IMG/VR virus record: IMGVR_UViG_3300021964_000491
Span: 1-25,003 of that record
Source: a virus
Direction: 5' to 3' (one strand)
DNA length: 25,003 nt
Position 1 is the stretch's first letter. The number at the start of each line of letters is the position of its first letter. Of this stretch, positions 7,017 through 13,603 are shown piece by piece. The position numbers and the translations under genes were made by a program. The notes under the pieces were generated by a model. The model was not told the DNA's origin. It saw only the letters and a list, made by a program, of their open reading frames with translations, and searched no databases.

Positions 7017-7702
7017 TGTGTTAGTCTCCAATAGTTTTTAGTTGCACCTGTATCAAAATCAAATCCAAATGCATCAATATCCTTCTTATACCAATCAGCA
7101 ATAATTTGAATAGTTTGTGGTGTGTATAGATCTTTGTATGATCCTTTATTTAATCCTGTAACATTACGTGCTCTAGTCATTTTTTTAAGACCAAAATAAC
7201 TGCACAAATCATCATTAAGATTTTCGAATCTCATTATATCACATCTGATGTTTTCTTTTTCATCTGTCACATAATCAAATTGCGGATACCAACCTCGTAC
7301 AGCTCTATGCCACATATACTCCATTCCACCCCATTTGTGCCTATCTTCTAAGAAATGCTCAAACGAATCAAGTGGGTGTTTTCCAGCTGGCTCTTTCTTT
7401 TCTACTTCGATAACCTTCTTAGCAAAGAAATATCGTGATACGACCCTATCCCACGGATTACGTATAATAGCAAATGCACCATGTGCTTCAATAAGACTGC
7501 GTTTACAATCTCTCCATCTTGCATGCTCAAACCCGTGATGGTCGTCAATGCTATTCATATGCTTAAGCACAGCTTTAGTATACTTCTCACTCTTATGTAC
7601 CGAAGGTCCAGCGGGCATGATAGATCCGCGTAGAGCATCAGAGTGTCTTACAGTCATACCAGCATTTTTAGGTATATGAATAAAAACCTTTTTAAGAAAC
7701 AT
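7013..7702 (-). CDS. PAPS-dependent sulfotransferase
   Basis: This 229-residue protein has both PAPS-binding signatures of the sulfotransferase family. The 5'-phosphosulfate loop is IHIPKNAGMT (8-17), and the 3'-phosphate motif IIRNPWDRVVSRYFF (79-93) has R81 and S89 in the expected places. The arrangement matches carbohydrate (Sulfotransfer_2, heparan/chondroitin-type) sulfotransferases. It would transfer sulfate from PAPS to a hydroxyl, here probably of a sugar, in the cytoplasm. There is no membrane anchor. It overlaps the upstream glycosyltransferase by 11 bases and the downstream methyltransferase by 4. The family is secure; the acceptor is not known. Confidence 0.85.
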   Translation of the reverse strand: MFLKKVFIHIPKNAGMTVRHSDALRGSIMPAGPSVHKSEKYTKAVLKHMNSIDDHHGFEHARWRDCKRSLIEAHGAFAIIRNPWDRVVSRYFFAKKVIEVEKKEPAGKHPLDSFEHFLEDRHKWGGMEYMWHRAVRGWYPQFDYVTDEKENIRCDIMRFENLNDDLCSYFGLKKMTRARNVTGLNKGSYKDLYTPQTIQIIADWYKKDIDAFGFDFDTGATKNYWRLTQ

Positions 7703-8477
7703 GTTTCATCAATTCCTCAATATTTTCGCCTTGATTAGGCAACTTATCCTTTAAGAAGAAGTGCACGAAATGCGACTTCAACATATCGTTATTACTTATA
7801 GCAGAATAAAGTGCGTTCCATTTCCAATTCAATCTTTGCACATTTACTTTATTCTTAGCAAACCAATAATTTAGTGTTATCTGATCTGATTGCCATTTTA
7901 ACGGACCAATACCATTGATAAAGTCTTCTAACATTGGTTGCGATAAAAACTTTTTAGGACTCATACCTTCGAGTTCAGATTTCATCTTAGATGAATTATA
8001 TAACATAACACCAGAATTAAAGAAGGAATATCCTGTCCGCGGTTTAAATTCCCAATCGAGTTTAAACATTTGAATCATACGAGAATATGCTGCAATCTTA
8101 TTAGCATATGCATCGTTTATAGGTAAATCACACTCATACACACTACTCACTGTAGATCCATCTGATTCAGCAAAAATATCTGGTGCTGTAGGTCGCACAT
8201 ATATGTCAGCATCAATCACACAGCATTGATCATACTTATAGAAATAATTAAACACATTTTCTTTCTCAAAGATAGGCATATAACCGTGTTTTTTCCAGCC
8301 ACCAGTTTTACCTTCTCTTTGATTCAAAAATGGATTAGGTGTAATTTTAAGTATAGGGACCTTTTGCACGATATAATCTGCACCGATACGATCAGCATAT
8401 TCTTTTACAGATTGCGTGCAATGATCATAAAGCCGTGATCTATTTCCTAGATATACTTGATATATTAGTTTACTCAT
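7692..8477 (-). CDS. GT-A fold glycosyltransferase, second of a paralogous pair
   Basis: This 261-residue protein opens MSKLIYQVYLG. It has the metal-binding DAD at 89-91 (CCVIDADIYVR), FFNSGVMLYN at 152-161, SDQITLNYW at 197-205 and a C-terminal HFVHFF (236-241). These resemble GT8-like or GT-A nucleotide-sugar transferases. It is an obvious paralog of the gene immediately upstream, with the same motifs in the same order throughout. The start overlaps that gene's stop as ATGA. It is cytoplasmic by sequence. Donor and acceptor unknown; the class-level call is firm. Confidence 0.78.
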   Translation of the reverse strand: MSKLIYQVYLGNRSRLYDHCTQSVKEYADRIGADYIVQKVPILKITPNPFLNQREGKTGGWKKHGYMPIFEKENVFNYFYKYDQCCVIDADIYVRPTAPDIFAESDGSTVSSVYECDLPINDAYANKIAAYSRMIQMFKLDWEFKPRTGYSFFNSGVMLYNSSKMKSELEGMSPKKFLSQPMLEDFINGIGPLKWQSDQITLNYWFAKNKVNVQRLNWKWNALYSAISNNDMLKSHFVHFFLKDKLPNQGENIEELMKHVS

Positions 8478-9271
8478 GATACCGTTTCAATCAAACTATT
8501 CATATTACTGGCATATGTACCCAATCTCGCAGATTGGAAGAAGTGCACAAAATGCGAATCTTTAACAAACTCCTCTTTGACACCACCAAAATTAGGGTTG
8601 TATAAACAGTTCCATTTCCAACTCAAATTCTTCACCGCCATACGTTCTTCTTTAATCCATGTGTTGAGCAAAGTTTGATCTGTGCTCCACTTCCATGCAC
8701 CTACACCATCAACGAATGGCTTAAATTCTGGTCTTCGTAAGAATTGATGCGGAGTTTGGCCTTTAATATATTTAGTAATGCTTTCATTCATTACCATCAA
8801 ACCCATGTTTATAAACTCAGCACCACTTTTCTTATCCCATTTCCAATCAACTTTGATTGACCGGTATTGTTCTTCAGAATAATTTTTGATTCGGGCTCTA
8901 TATGCGTTGGTGATAGGCATATCTCGTTCAGGTACACCACCAAAATCAAATCCTTTAGGCAATTCTTCAAAGATATTTGGTGCACCAGGACGAATCCATA
9001 TATCTGAATCGACAATGGCTATTTGATCATACTTAGGCCAGTATGAAAACGCATTTTCTTTTTCAAAGATAGGAAGAAATCCACCATACTTTTCCCAAGC
9101 TGATGGATGCCGATTTGTAGAGAACAAATCTGGTTTAATTCGCAAGACCGGTTCGCGCTGGATTACGTGATCAATGCCATATGTCTTACAATACTCTGCA
9201 ACAGAATTTGTGCAGTACTCATATAGTTTATTCTTTGATCCCAGGTATACCTGGTAAATCATCCTTTTCAT
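8474..9271 (-). CDS. GT-A fold glycosyltransferase, first of a paralogous pair
   Basis: This 265-residue protein opens MKRMIYQVYLGS and parallels its downstream neighbour. It has DSD at 88-90 (IAIVDSDIWIRPGAPNIF), FINMGLMVMN at 153-162, STDQTLLNTW at 196-205 and HFVHFF at 240-245. The pair looks like a tandem duplication followed by divergence. The start at 9271 has AGAGGT 5 bases upstream. It opens the glycan cassette proper, 8 bases after a small exported-protein gene, so the cassette is probably read from the promoter at 10728. The second Asn-Ser of the usual NSG is Asn-Met here, a mild change near the acceptor site. Confidence 0.78.
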   Translation of the reverse strand: MKRMIYQVYLGSKNKLYEYCTNSVAEYCKTYGIDHVIQREPVLRIKPDLFSTNRHPSAWEKYGGFLPIFEKENAFSYWPKYDQIAIVDSDIWIRPGAPNIFEELPKGFDFGGVPERDMPITNAYRARIKNYSEEQYRSIKVDWKWDKKSGAEFINMGLMVMNESITKYIKGQTPHQFLRRPEFKPFVDGVGAWKWSTDQTLLNTWIKEERMAVKNLSWKWNCLYNPNFGGVKEEFVKDSHFVHFFQSARLGTYASNMNSLIETVS

Positions 9272-9279
9272 GATAACCT

Positions 9280-9477
9280 CTAATAACGAAGTAGATAATC
9301 CCAGTCGCCTTCAATTCTTATGCAGACCCAATCTCTCTTCATGGTTCTAAATTCGTATTTAAACTCTTGTTCAGTTATAGCAACATAACAATCCGCTCTA
9401 CCATTATATGTATATACTTCTTCAGCCACCGGTGCACCGTTTACAACAGTGACCATGACTAACATCCACTTTACCAT
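9280..9477 (-). CDS. Small probable exported protein (65 aa)
   Basis: This 65-residue protein has a short basic-then-hydrophobic start (MVKWMLVMVTVV) and NGA near residue 15, like a minimal signal peptide. Two cysteines (30 and 52) could form a disulfide in the periplasm. It has several Trp and Tyr residues and no recognised domain. The start overlaps the EF-hand gene's stop as TAATG. It resembles in layout, though not clearly in sequence, the 73-aa gene at 19479-19700. Function unknown. Confidence 0.62.
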   Translation of the reverse strand: MVKWMLVMVTVVNGAPVAEEVYTYNGRADCYVAITEQEFKYEFRTMKRDWVCIRIEGDWDYLLRY

Positions 9478-9821
9478 TATTTTCTAGGCGGTGTTGGCTT
9501 TTTACCCTTCACTGCATCTGCGCCAAAGAAAGCGGCCACTAACACAGAAATAGAAACAAAATAAGTTGGTGCAATATCACTTATAAGTTGCGCCGCTTTA
9601 TCTTGTCCCATAATAGTTGTAACTAAAATAATTGCTGGATAGAGTAACATACCAAACAGTGCAAACCAAGTCATTTTTCTCATAGCATCACGTTGTGCAT
9701 CAGCATCTTCAAGTTCTTTACGTTTAAACTCGAGATGCATTTCAAGTTCTTCTGCAGATATATGCCCATCACCATTGGTGTCAGCATCATCCAAACCCTC
9801 GATTGTCTTCGTGTCTACCAT
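9477..9821 (-). CDS. EF-hand-containing two-helix membrane protein
   Basis: This 114-residue protein carries one canonical EF-hand loop, D14-T-N16-G-D18-G-H20-I-S22-A-E-E25. A charged helix (residues 28-50) follows, then two hydrophobic segments (about 51-71 and 84-101) and a basic Pro-rich tail. The start at 9821 was chosen because GGAG lies 7 bases upstream; longer forms up to 9908 lack a site. It overlaps the preceding gene by 35 bases. Calcium-dependent membrane association or gating is a natural reading. With two membrane helices and small size, a holin-like or superinfection-related role is possible, but it is not next to the spanins. Confidence 0.7.
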   Translation of the reverse strand: MVDTKTIEGLDDADTNGDGHISAEELEMHLEFKRKELEDADAQRDAMRKMTWFALFGMLLYPAIILVTTIMGQDKAAQLISDIAPTYFVSISVLVAAFFGADAVKGKKPTPPRK

Positions 9822-10014
9822 ACTCGTACTCCGTAATAATTGCTTCGGCAATTTCATATGCCTCTTGATAACCATTACGAAGTGAATTGGACTTATGGCC
9901 ATTTTCAATAAACCACTTAAGAGTATTTATATCAGAGCCCTGATGTTCGAGTTTAAAGTCTTCAGTTGTTTCTTCAAACCGCGTTCTTAATTTTAGTATT
10001 TCGCCAATTGACAT
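9787..10014 (-). CDS. Hypothetical small acidic helical protein (75 aa)
   Basis: The family is not recognised. The 75-residue protein is predicted mostly helical with alternating charge (residues 8-24 and 48-66) and has no membrane segment. The start at 10014 is supported by an excellent GGAGG site 5 bases upstream, and it overlaps the end of the nucleotidase gene by 22 bases. It overlaps the following EF-hand gene by 35 bases. It is part of the run from the promoter at 10728. Probably a real accessory gene of unknown role. Confidence 0.68.
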   Translation of the reverse strand: MSIGEILKLRTRFEETTEDFKLEHQGSDINTLKWFIENGHKSNSLRNGYQEAYEIAEAIITEYEYGRHEDNRGFG

Positions 10015-10517
10015 GCTTCCTCCAGTTCTGCAAATAAGTATTCTTCAAGATCGTCTTCATTTGCTTGGTAGCGAATACCGATACCACCAGCTTCATTCCA
10101 TCGTCTGATATTTTCAGGTTTATCATCGATGAGAATATTTGGTCTACGAGTCAAAGGACTGATAGCATACTTATGCTTGTTACCTGTGAAAATCATATTC
10201 TCAATCAACGGTGGAACAAACCCGTGTTTTTCTAACCAGAGTCTTTTCCAAAAAGATGAGTTATGATTATCACCACGAAGTGGAGAGGAACAGATACCCC
10301 ATTCAGTCTCTTCTTGCCAAGCCACTGTTTTGACATGATCTACAAGTTTATAAGATGTGTCAAAAGTTTCAAGTTGATAGAAGAAGTCTGTATTGGCGAG
10401 TTCTCTAAACTTAATCTCACGATCTTGGATAGACTTCCAGTGGCTTACACCATATCGTCTAGCAAGACCACCAAAGAAGTCAGCGATTACGCCATCCATA
10501 TCTAAGTATATTGTCAT
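9993..10517 (-). CDS. 5'(3')-deoxyribonucleotidase-like HAD phosphatase
   Basis: This 174-residue HAD-superfamily hydrolase has motif I DMDGV with the nucleophile pair D6/D8. A motif II-like CSSP lies at 76-79, a Lys-containing TGNKHK at 111-116, and motif IV ILIDDKPENI with D131-D132 at 128-137. Size and order match the NT5C family of 5'(3')-deoxyribonucleotidases found in many phages. It would dephosphorylate deoxynucleoside monophosphates and so adjust nucleotide pools, fitting the nrdJ elsewhere in the window. The start at 10517 overlaps the preceding stop as ATGA, with GGAG 8 bases upstream. All catalytic residues appear present. Confidence 0.82.
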   Translation of the reverse strand: MTIYLDMDGVIADFFGGLARRYGVSHWKSIQDREIKFRELANTDFFYQLETFDTSYKLVDHVKTVAWQEETEWGICSSPLRGDNHNSSFWKRLWLEKHGFVPPLIENMIFTGNKHKYAISPLTRRPNILIDDKPENIRRWNEAGGIGIRYQANEDDLEEYLFAELEEACQLAKY

Positions 10518-10699
10518 GCTGCTTCTCCCATATCAATTTCTACACAATGGCAAGCATCTTCTACTACTATGAGCATATTTTTCAAATGCCTACGTTCATC
10601 ACTTGTTAGTCGAGAGACTTCATCAAAGATATTTTCGACTGATGAATCAGTTGCAATATTAGCTAATACTGATTCTAAAACTTTATAACGATATTTCAT
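10514..10699 (-). CDS. Hypothetical small protein (61 aa), first gene after the promoter at 10728-10756
   Basis: This 61-residue protein is of unknown function and largely helical, with acidic patches and two cysteines (50 and 52). Residues 25-40 (EVSRLTSDERRHLK) are the most charged part. The start at 10699 is strongly supported by AGAGGAG 7 bases upstream and by the promoter, and its leader is a near copy of that before the gene at 640-990. The nucleotidase start overlaps its stop. Being first behind a good promoter suggests early expression. Confidence 0.72.
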   Translation of the reverse strand: MKYRYKVLESVLANIATDSSVENIFDEVSRLTSDERRHLKNMLIVVEDACHCVEIDMGEAA

Positions 10700-10742
10700 A
10701 ATTTAGCTCCTCTTTAATTATAGGTCTATTCTACCATAAAAA
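10700..10742 (-). repeat. Duplicated promoter/leader, copy 2
   Basis: This is the second copy of the leader described at 991-1036. Blocks 10700-10714 and 10721-10742 are identical to the first copy, with a shorter, different centre (10715-10720). It includes the -10 element and the ribosome site. The -35 boxes differ by one base (TGTACA here, TTTACA in copy 1). Confidence 0.85.
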
Positions 10743-10756
10743 GAGGCGTTTGTACA
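10728..10756 (-). promoter_or_regulatory. Extended -10 sigma70-type promoter, TGTACA-17-TAGAAT
   Basis: On the minus strand TGTACA is at 10756-10751. The spacer is 17 bases ending in ATGG, and TAGAAT is at 10733-10728. It lies in the 71-base gap between the exonuclease gene and the 61-aa gene. With no other promoter seen until 2549, it may drive the whole run from 10699 to 2567, including the glycan cassette. Confidence 0.8.
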
Positions 10757-10770
10757 TGCTTTTTTTTAAT

Positions 10771-11442
10771 TTATTTGAAAAAAAGTTGTCTTCGATCATA
10801 TTCCTTTTTGGTATCAAGTAAGAGATCTACGTAGTTGTCTCTATGCTCTTTGAATACCATTGGCTCATGGTCATCCACATCCATGATGATAACCGTATTG
10901 GTAATTGGCATACCACTACGTTCTTCAAACATGATAGCATAACCAGACATCTGTGCAAAGTAATTAGGGATCTTATCCTTTTTCTTTGGATATCGAGAAG
11001 TCTTAAAGTCTACGATAGAGGGAACGCCATCAAACTCAGCAATACAATCACATCTACCAGCAAGTCCAAGATGAGTACTATAAAGAGCAACCTCTAGGCC
11101 AAAGATCTTTCCGATCCTGTTATCTAGAATAGGCCGTAGATTTTGGAGTGATTGTTTAACGTGCGGCAAATATTCTGATGTATCTTCGTTGAGTAAGTAT
11201 TTCTCTATGATTGAGTGTACAGAAGTGCCACGACTTGCAGCTCTATGCCCAATTCGATTTGCCTGATCTTCGCCAACGCGTTTACGCCATGCTGCGATGG
11301 CCTCTTCGTTGATTATGCTAAGTACCGTTGTAATACTAGGAAACTTACTGCCGTCAGGAGCAACATAAGTGCGACCTGTTGGGCGTGTATCTGTATCCAA
11401 GTCATCATAACCGAGATCAATTGCTTCATGTGTAAACCTCAT
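10771..11442 (-). CDS. PD-(D/E)XK exonuclease (MGME1/RecB-like)
   Basis: This is a 223-residue nuclease. The motif order is RGTSVHSIIE (71-80, with H76), E117, GRCDCI with D132, the core DFKT (D145 and K147) and the helix residue Q164 in YFAQMSGYA. This is the layout of RecB/MGME1-like single-strand exonucleases, frequent in T4-like marine phages. It would process DNA ends in phage replication, recombination or host DNA breakdown. The start at 11442 overlaps the upstream stop as ATGA. It is the last gene of the unit read from the promoter at 12477. The active site appears complete. Confidence 0.85.
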   Translation of the reverse strand: MRFTHEAIDLGYDDLDTDTRPTGRTYVAPDGSKFPSITTVLSIINEEAIAAWRKRVGEDQANRIGHRAASRGTSVHSIIEKYLLNEDTSEYLPHVKQSLQNLRPILDNRIGKIFGLEVALYSTHLGLAGRCDCIAEFDGVPSIVDFKTSRYPKKKDKIPNYFAQMSGYAIMFEERSGMPITNTVIIMDVDDHEPMVFKEHRDNYVDLLLDTKKEYDRRQLFFK

Positions 11443-11675
11443 ATTTTTATTGTGTTTCCTTTACCTGAACCTTTTTTGACCTGACCTAGTAGATCTCTCC
11501 ACTCCCCACCGGCCCGGGAGACATTATCTTTAGTACCGCCATAACTAAAATTTGGACTTGATAATACCCTAATAAGATCAGGACTATTGTCTAATGTGTT
11601 TTGCAATTCATCATAAGAGCAAACTACATCCCATTGTTCTTGAGTTTTCATATCTTTTAGGGTATATGTTGGCAT
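11439..11675 (-). CDS. FmdB-like small phage protein without zinc cysteines (78 aa)
   Basis: This 78-residue protein begins MPTYTLKD, the start of the FmdB/zinc-ribbon family and of its many phage relatives. Only one cysteine (C19) remains, so the metal ribbon is absent. The C-terminal half has SYGGTKDN (44-51) and GEWRDLLGQVKKG (57-69), the usual G-x-W-x-D-x-L-x-x-(I/V)-K ending of these phage proteins. It is coupled to both neighbours (TAATG in front, ATGA behind) with GAAGGT before its start. Function in phages is unknown; a DNA-linked or assembly role has no support here. Confidence 0.7.
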   Translation of the reverse strand: MPTYTLKDMKTQEQWDVVCSYDELQNTLDNSPDLIRVLSSPNFSYGGTKDNVSRAGGEWRDLLGQVKKGSGKGNTIKI

Positions 11676-11884
11676 TAAACGATACCTTCATGCGGTGGAT
11701 TATGATCAAATCTTCCTACCGGATTCTTAAATTGTGTGGATCTAATTTCTTTTTGCACTTCGCGTACACGATGATTCATCCAACTAATAGCAGTACTTAT
11801 ATGTCCAGTATCTTGCGGTTCTAATTTACTCTTTGCATATGCAATTTCTTGATATAAAAAATCAAGTTTATCTAAGTTGTCCAT
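11675..11884 (-). CDS. Hypothetical small protein (69 aa)
   Basis: The family is unrecognised. The first two-thirds (residues 1-50) looks like two amphipathic helices, with repeated Leu/Ile spacing and high charge. The end is a Pro/His-rich tail. Translation is strongly supported, with a near-perfect AAGGAGGTG site 5 bases before ATG 11884 and a TAATG overlap with the upstream gene. A small helical binding or adaptor protein is possible; no function can be assigned. Confidence 0.72.
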   Translation of the reverse strand: MDNLDKLDFLYQEIAYAKSKLEPQDTGHISTAISWMNHRVREVQKEIRSTQFKNPVGRFDHNPPHEGIV

Positions 11885-12453
11885 TACGACACCTCCTTAA
11901 AATGTTGAAACCAACCAGGCTTAGCACGATTCTTTTCCCATGCCATCTTGAACCGCTCTTGTTTGGTTTGATAGAATGCACGATATGACAACACTGCGTT
12001 TTCTAACATGCACTCAGGATTAGCTTTCATAGCGAGTTTGAATGGAGTCATTTCGCCTTGAGGGATATTACGAGGAAGAGACCACAGTGGTGATTTCAAT
12101 AGACTCGAAGCATGGGTCTTTTGGAACCGGTATGAAAACTCGTCACATAAGGCTTCGAAGTGACGCCAATGCCACATATAGTTTTCTGATGATTCCATAG
12201 TCCAAACAGTACATGGATGCTTGTAGTGTACAGCTTTGTACAACACTTGATCCATTTCAGGATCATCAAACAAACGATAATGACGTACCATTCGTTTACC
12301 AGACTTTGATGGTCCAATCTGTACTGTACCATCTAGCATGCGATGAGCAGTCGACAACATTTGAGCAGACTCAACAACCATCTTTGGTACATGTTTATCG
12401 CACTGCATTTGAGCAGCCTTAATTGGATCTTCATCAAGAATAAAAATATTCAT
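11884..12453 (-). CDS. Conserved phage protein of unknown function (189 aa)
   Basis: This 189-residue protein has the N-terminus MNIFILDEDPIKAA, followed by QCDKHVPKMVVESAQML (17-33) and STAHR. I recognise this signature from conserved hypothetical proteins of many marine myoviruses and some bacteria. It is rich in His, Trp and Met, with HPCTVW at about 79-84 and clustered aromatics at 90-98. These suggest an enzyme or DNA-binding protein, but no catalytic site is established. The start has GAGGT 6 bases upstream and lies about 17 bases below the predicted transcript start of the promoter at 12477. Function unknown. Confidence 0.78.
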   Translation of the reverse strand: MNIFILDEDPIKAAQMQCDKHVPKMVVESAQMLSTAHRMLDGTVQIGPSKSGKRMVRHYRLFDDPEMDQVLYKAVHYKHPCTVWTMESSENYMWHWRHFEALCDEFSYRFQKTHASSLLKSPLWSLPRNIPQGEMTPFKLAMKANPECMLENAVLSYRAFYQTKQERFKMAWEKNRAKPGWFQHFKEVS

Positions 12454-12476
12454 ATTGTTACCTCATCGTTATTAGT

Positions 12477-12505
12477 ATTATACCAAATTTTTGAATTATT
12501 GTACA
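12477..12505 (-). promoter_or_regulatory. Extended -10 sigma70-type promoter, TGTACA-17-TATAAT
   Basis: On the minus strand TGTACA is at 12505-12500, and the 17-base spacer ends in TTGG. A perfect TATAAT is at 12482-12477. The -35 box overlaps the last codons of the QueC-like gene ending at 12496. The predicted start is near 12470, with GAGGT in the short leader of the 189-aa gene. Confidence 0.82.
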
Positions 12506-12999
12506 TAGCCAATTCTTTCGAAAGCCCATTGTTTTTCTTTACACTGGTCACATTCCATGCATTCATCTTTAGTAATATCATTAAGTTCACATGAATTAGT
12601 ATAATCTATGAGATGCATGATTTTATAATGCTGCATCCTACGAAGTACCTGATCTTTAGTCATATGTTCATACGGCATCTTAATCATACCATAAGATTTT
12701 ATTCTCTTAATATCCATATGATCAGGGTATTTAGTTGTACCAAAATATAAACTACTTAATCTTTTTTCTTGTATTACCTTGCCATATTGAATCATATATG
12801 TACTATTATTAGCATCTGGTATTAAGACATGTTCAACCCTTTTTCCAGTTATTTTTTCTAAAATGCTTATAACACGTTTAGCATATATTTTTGTATCTTT
12901 CCAATCAGCAGTTATAAAACATAAATCATTATGTTGCAGCATTAGTTCATATGCCAAACACGTAGAATCTATGCCTCCTGAAAATGCTAAACCTATCAT
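12496..12999 (-). CDS. QueC-like PP-loop ATPase, copy 2
   Basis: This 167-residue protein has the ATP-pyrophosphatase loop SGGIDST at 7-13 and four C-terminal cysteines, C137, C147, C150 and C153. The C-x9-C-x2-C-x2-C spacing is close to the zinc site of QueC, which makes preQ0 (7-cyano-7-deazaguanine) from carboxy-deazaguanine. The tail after the cysteines (KEKQWAFERIG) also follows the QueC pattern. It is about 60 residues shorter than E. coli QueC, mostly in the middle. ATG 12999 was chosen for the ATGA overlap with copy 1; an upstream ATG at 13020 is out of register with the PP-loop start. Substrate may differ from QueC. Confidence 0.78.
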   Translation of the reverse strand: MIGLAFSGGIDSTCLAYELMLQHNDLCFITADWKDTKIYAKRVISILEKITGKRVEHVLIPDANNSTYMIQYGKVIQEKRLSSLYFGTTKYPDHMDIKRIKSYGMIKMPYEHMTKDQVLRRMQHYKIMHLIDYTNSCELNDITKDECMECDQCKEKQWAFERIGYVQ

Positions 13000-13514
13000 G
13001 ATATTTGTTCTAAAGCCCACTTTCTCTCATTACAATGAAAACAAATATTGCAAACTGGACCAAACGGAATCGTGCACGATCTAGTCATATCTAATAATGT
13101 GTTAAAATTTGGTATCATTATTTTGCCAATGTAACATACTTCTGCTTTAGTCATTTTATAAAACGGAAATTTACATATAGTATTTTCTGATACTTCAATC
13201 ACTTCATCATGTGCTAATCTTTTTGTACTAGTACTATTGTCGACCTTAATTAACAAAGTATCACCGTAGTATAGTTCTTCGACTTCATTCCTTACACTAG
13301 CAATATAACCAACCCAAGTAGGAACACTTTTATCAGCATATATAAAGTTAGATCTTTGAATATTCAGATAATCTGTTATTGCATTTACTCGAGTCTCATC
13401 ACCTACATGTTCATCAACATGTGTATAAGGTATAACTTCATAATGAGTTGACAATAAAGCTGCTAGTATTGTGGAGTCTAAACCACCAGATAACGCTACG
13501 CCAACCTTCTTCAT
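12996..13514 (-). CDS. QueC-like PP-loop ATPase, copy 1
   Basis: This 172-residue protein has SGGLDST at 9-15 and the zinc-type cluster C147-x7-C155-x2-C158-x2-C161, ending in CNERKWALEQIS. The KMTKAEV segment (120-126) matches the conserved P-x-x-x-x-TKxE helix of QueC. It and the next gene are diverged paralogs. ATG 13514 is preferred over the upstream ATG at 13559, because the latter overlaps the -10 box and an AGAGGT lies 9 bases before 13514. A role in making a 7-deazaguanine for DNA or tRNA modification is the family expectation. No folE, queD or queE is present in the window to confirm it. Confidence 0.8.
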   Translation of the reverse strand: MKKVGVALSGGLDSTILAALLSTHYEVIPYTHVDEHVGDETRVNAITDYLNIQRSNFIYADKSVPTWVGYIASVRNEVEELYYGDTLLIKVDNSTSTKRLAHDEVIEVSENTICKFPFYKMTKAEVCYIGKIMIPNFNTLLDMTRSCTIPFGPVCNICFHCNERKWALEQIS

Positions 13515-13547
13515 ATGGGTACTACCTCTGCTCAAATGATAATATTT

Positions 13548-13575
13548 ATTATACCACATGGGCCGAGATAGTACA
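13548..13575 (-). promoter_or_regulatory. Extended -10 sigma70-type promoter for the QueC-like pair
   Basis: On the minus strand TATAAT is at 13553-13548, preceded by GTGG. The best -35 is TGTACT at 13575-13570 with a 16-base spacer, one shorter than its siblings. The expected start near 13541 gives a leader of roughly 27 bases with AGAGGT before ATG 13514. Confidence 0.7.
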
Positions 13576-13603
13576 CCGGTTTATTTTGTTTTAAGTGAGA
13601 TTT

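Noticed and set aside
9924-9931. TATAAATA on the minus strand upstream of the EF-hand gene
   Set aside because: It is more than 100 bases before the chosen start and inside another gene, with no supporting element.
10743-10785. T-run/A-run pairing after the PD-(D/E)XK gene as a terminator
   Set aside because: A stem of A-T pairs only, no GC core; could be chance in this base composition.
13559-13559. Upstream ATG giving a longer QueC-like copy 1
   Set aside because: That start codon lies within the promoter's -10 region, the added residues do not resemble QueC, and the ATG at 13514 has a ribosome site.
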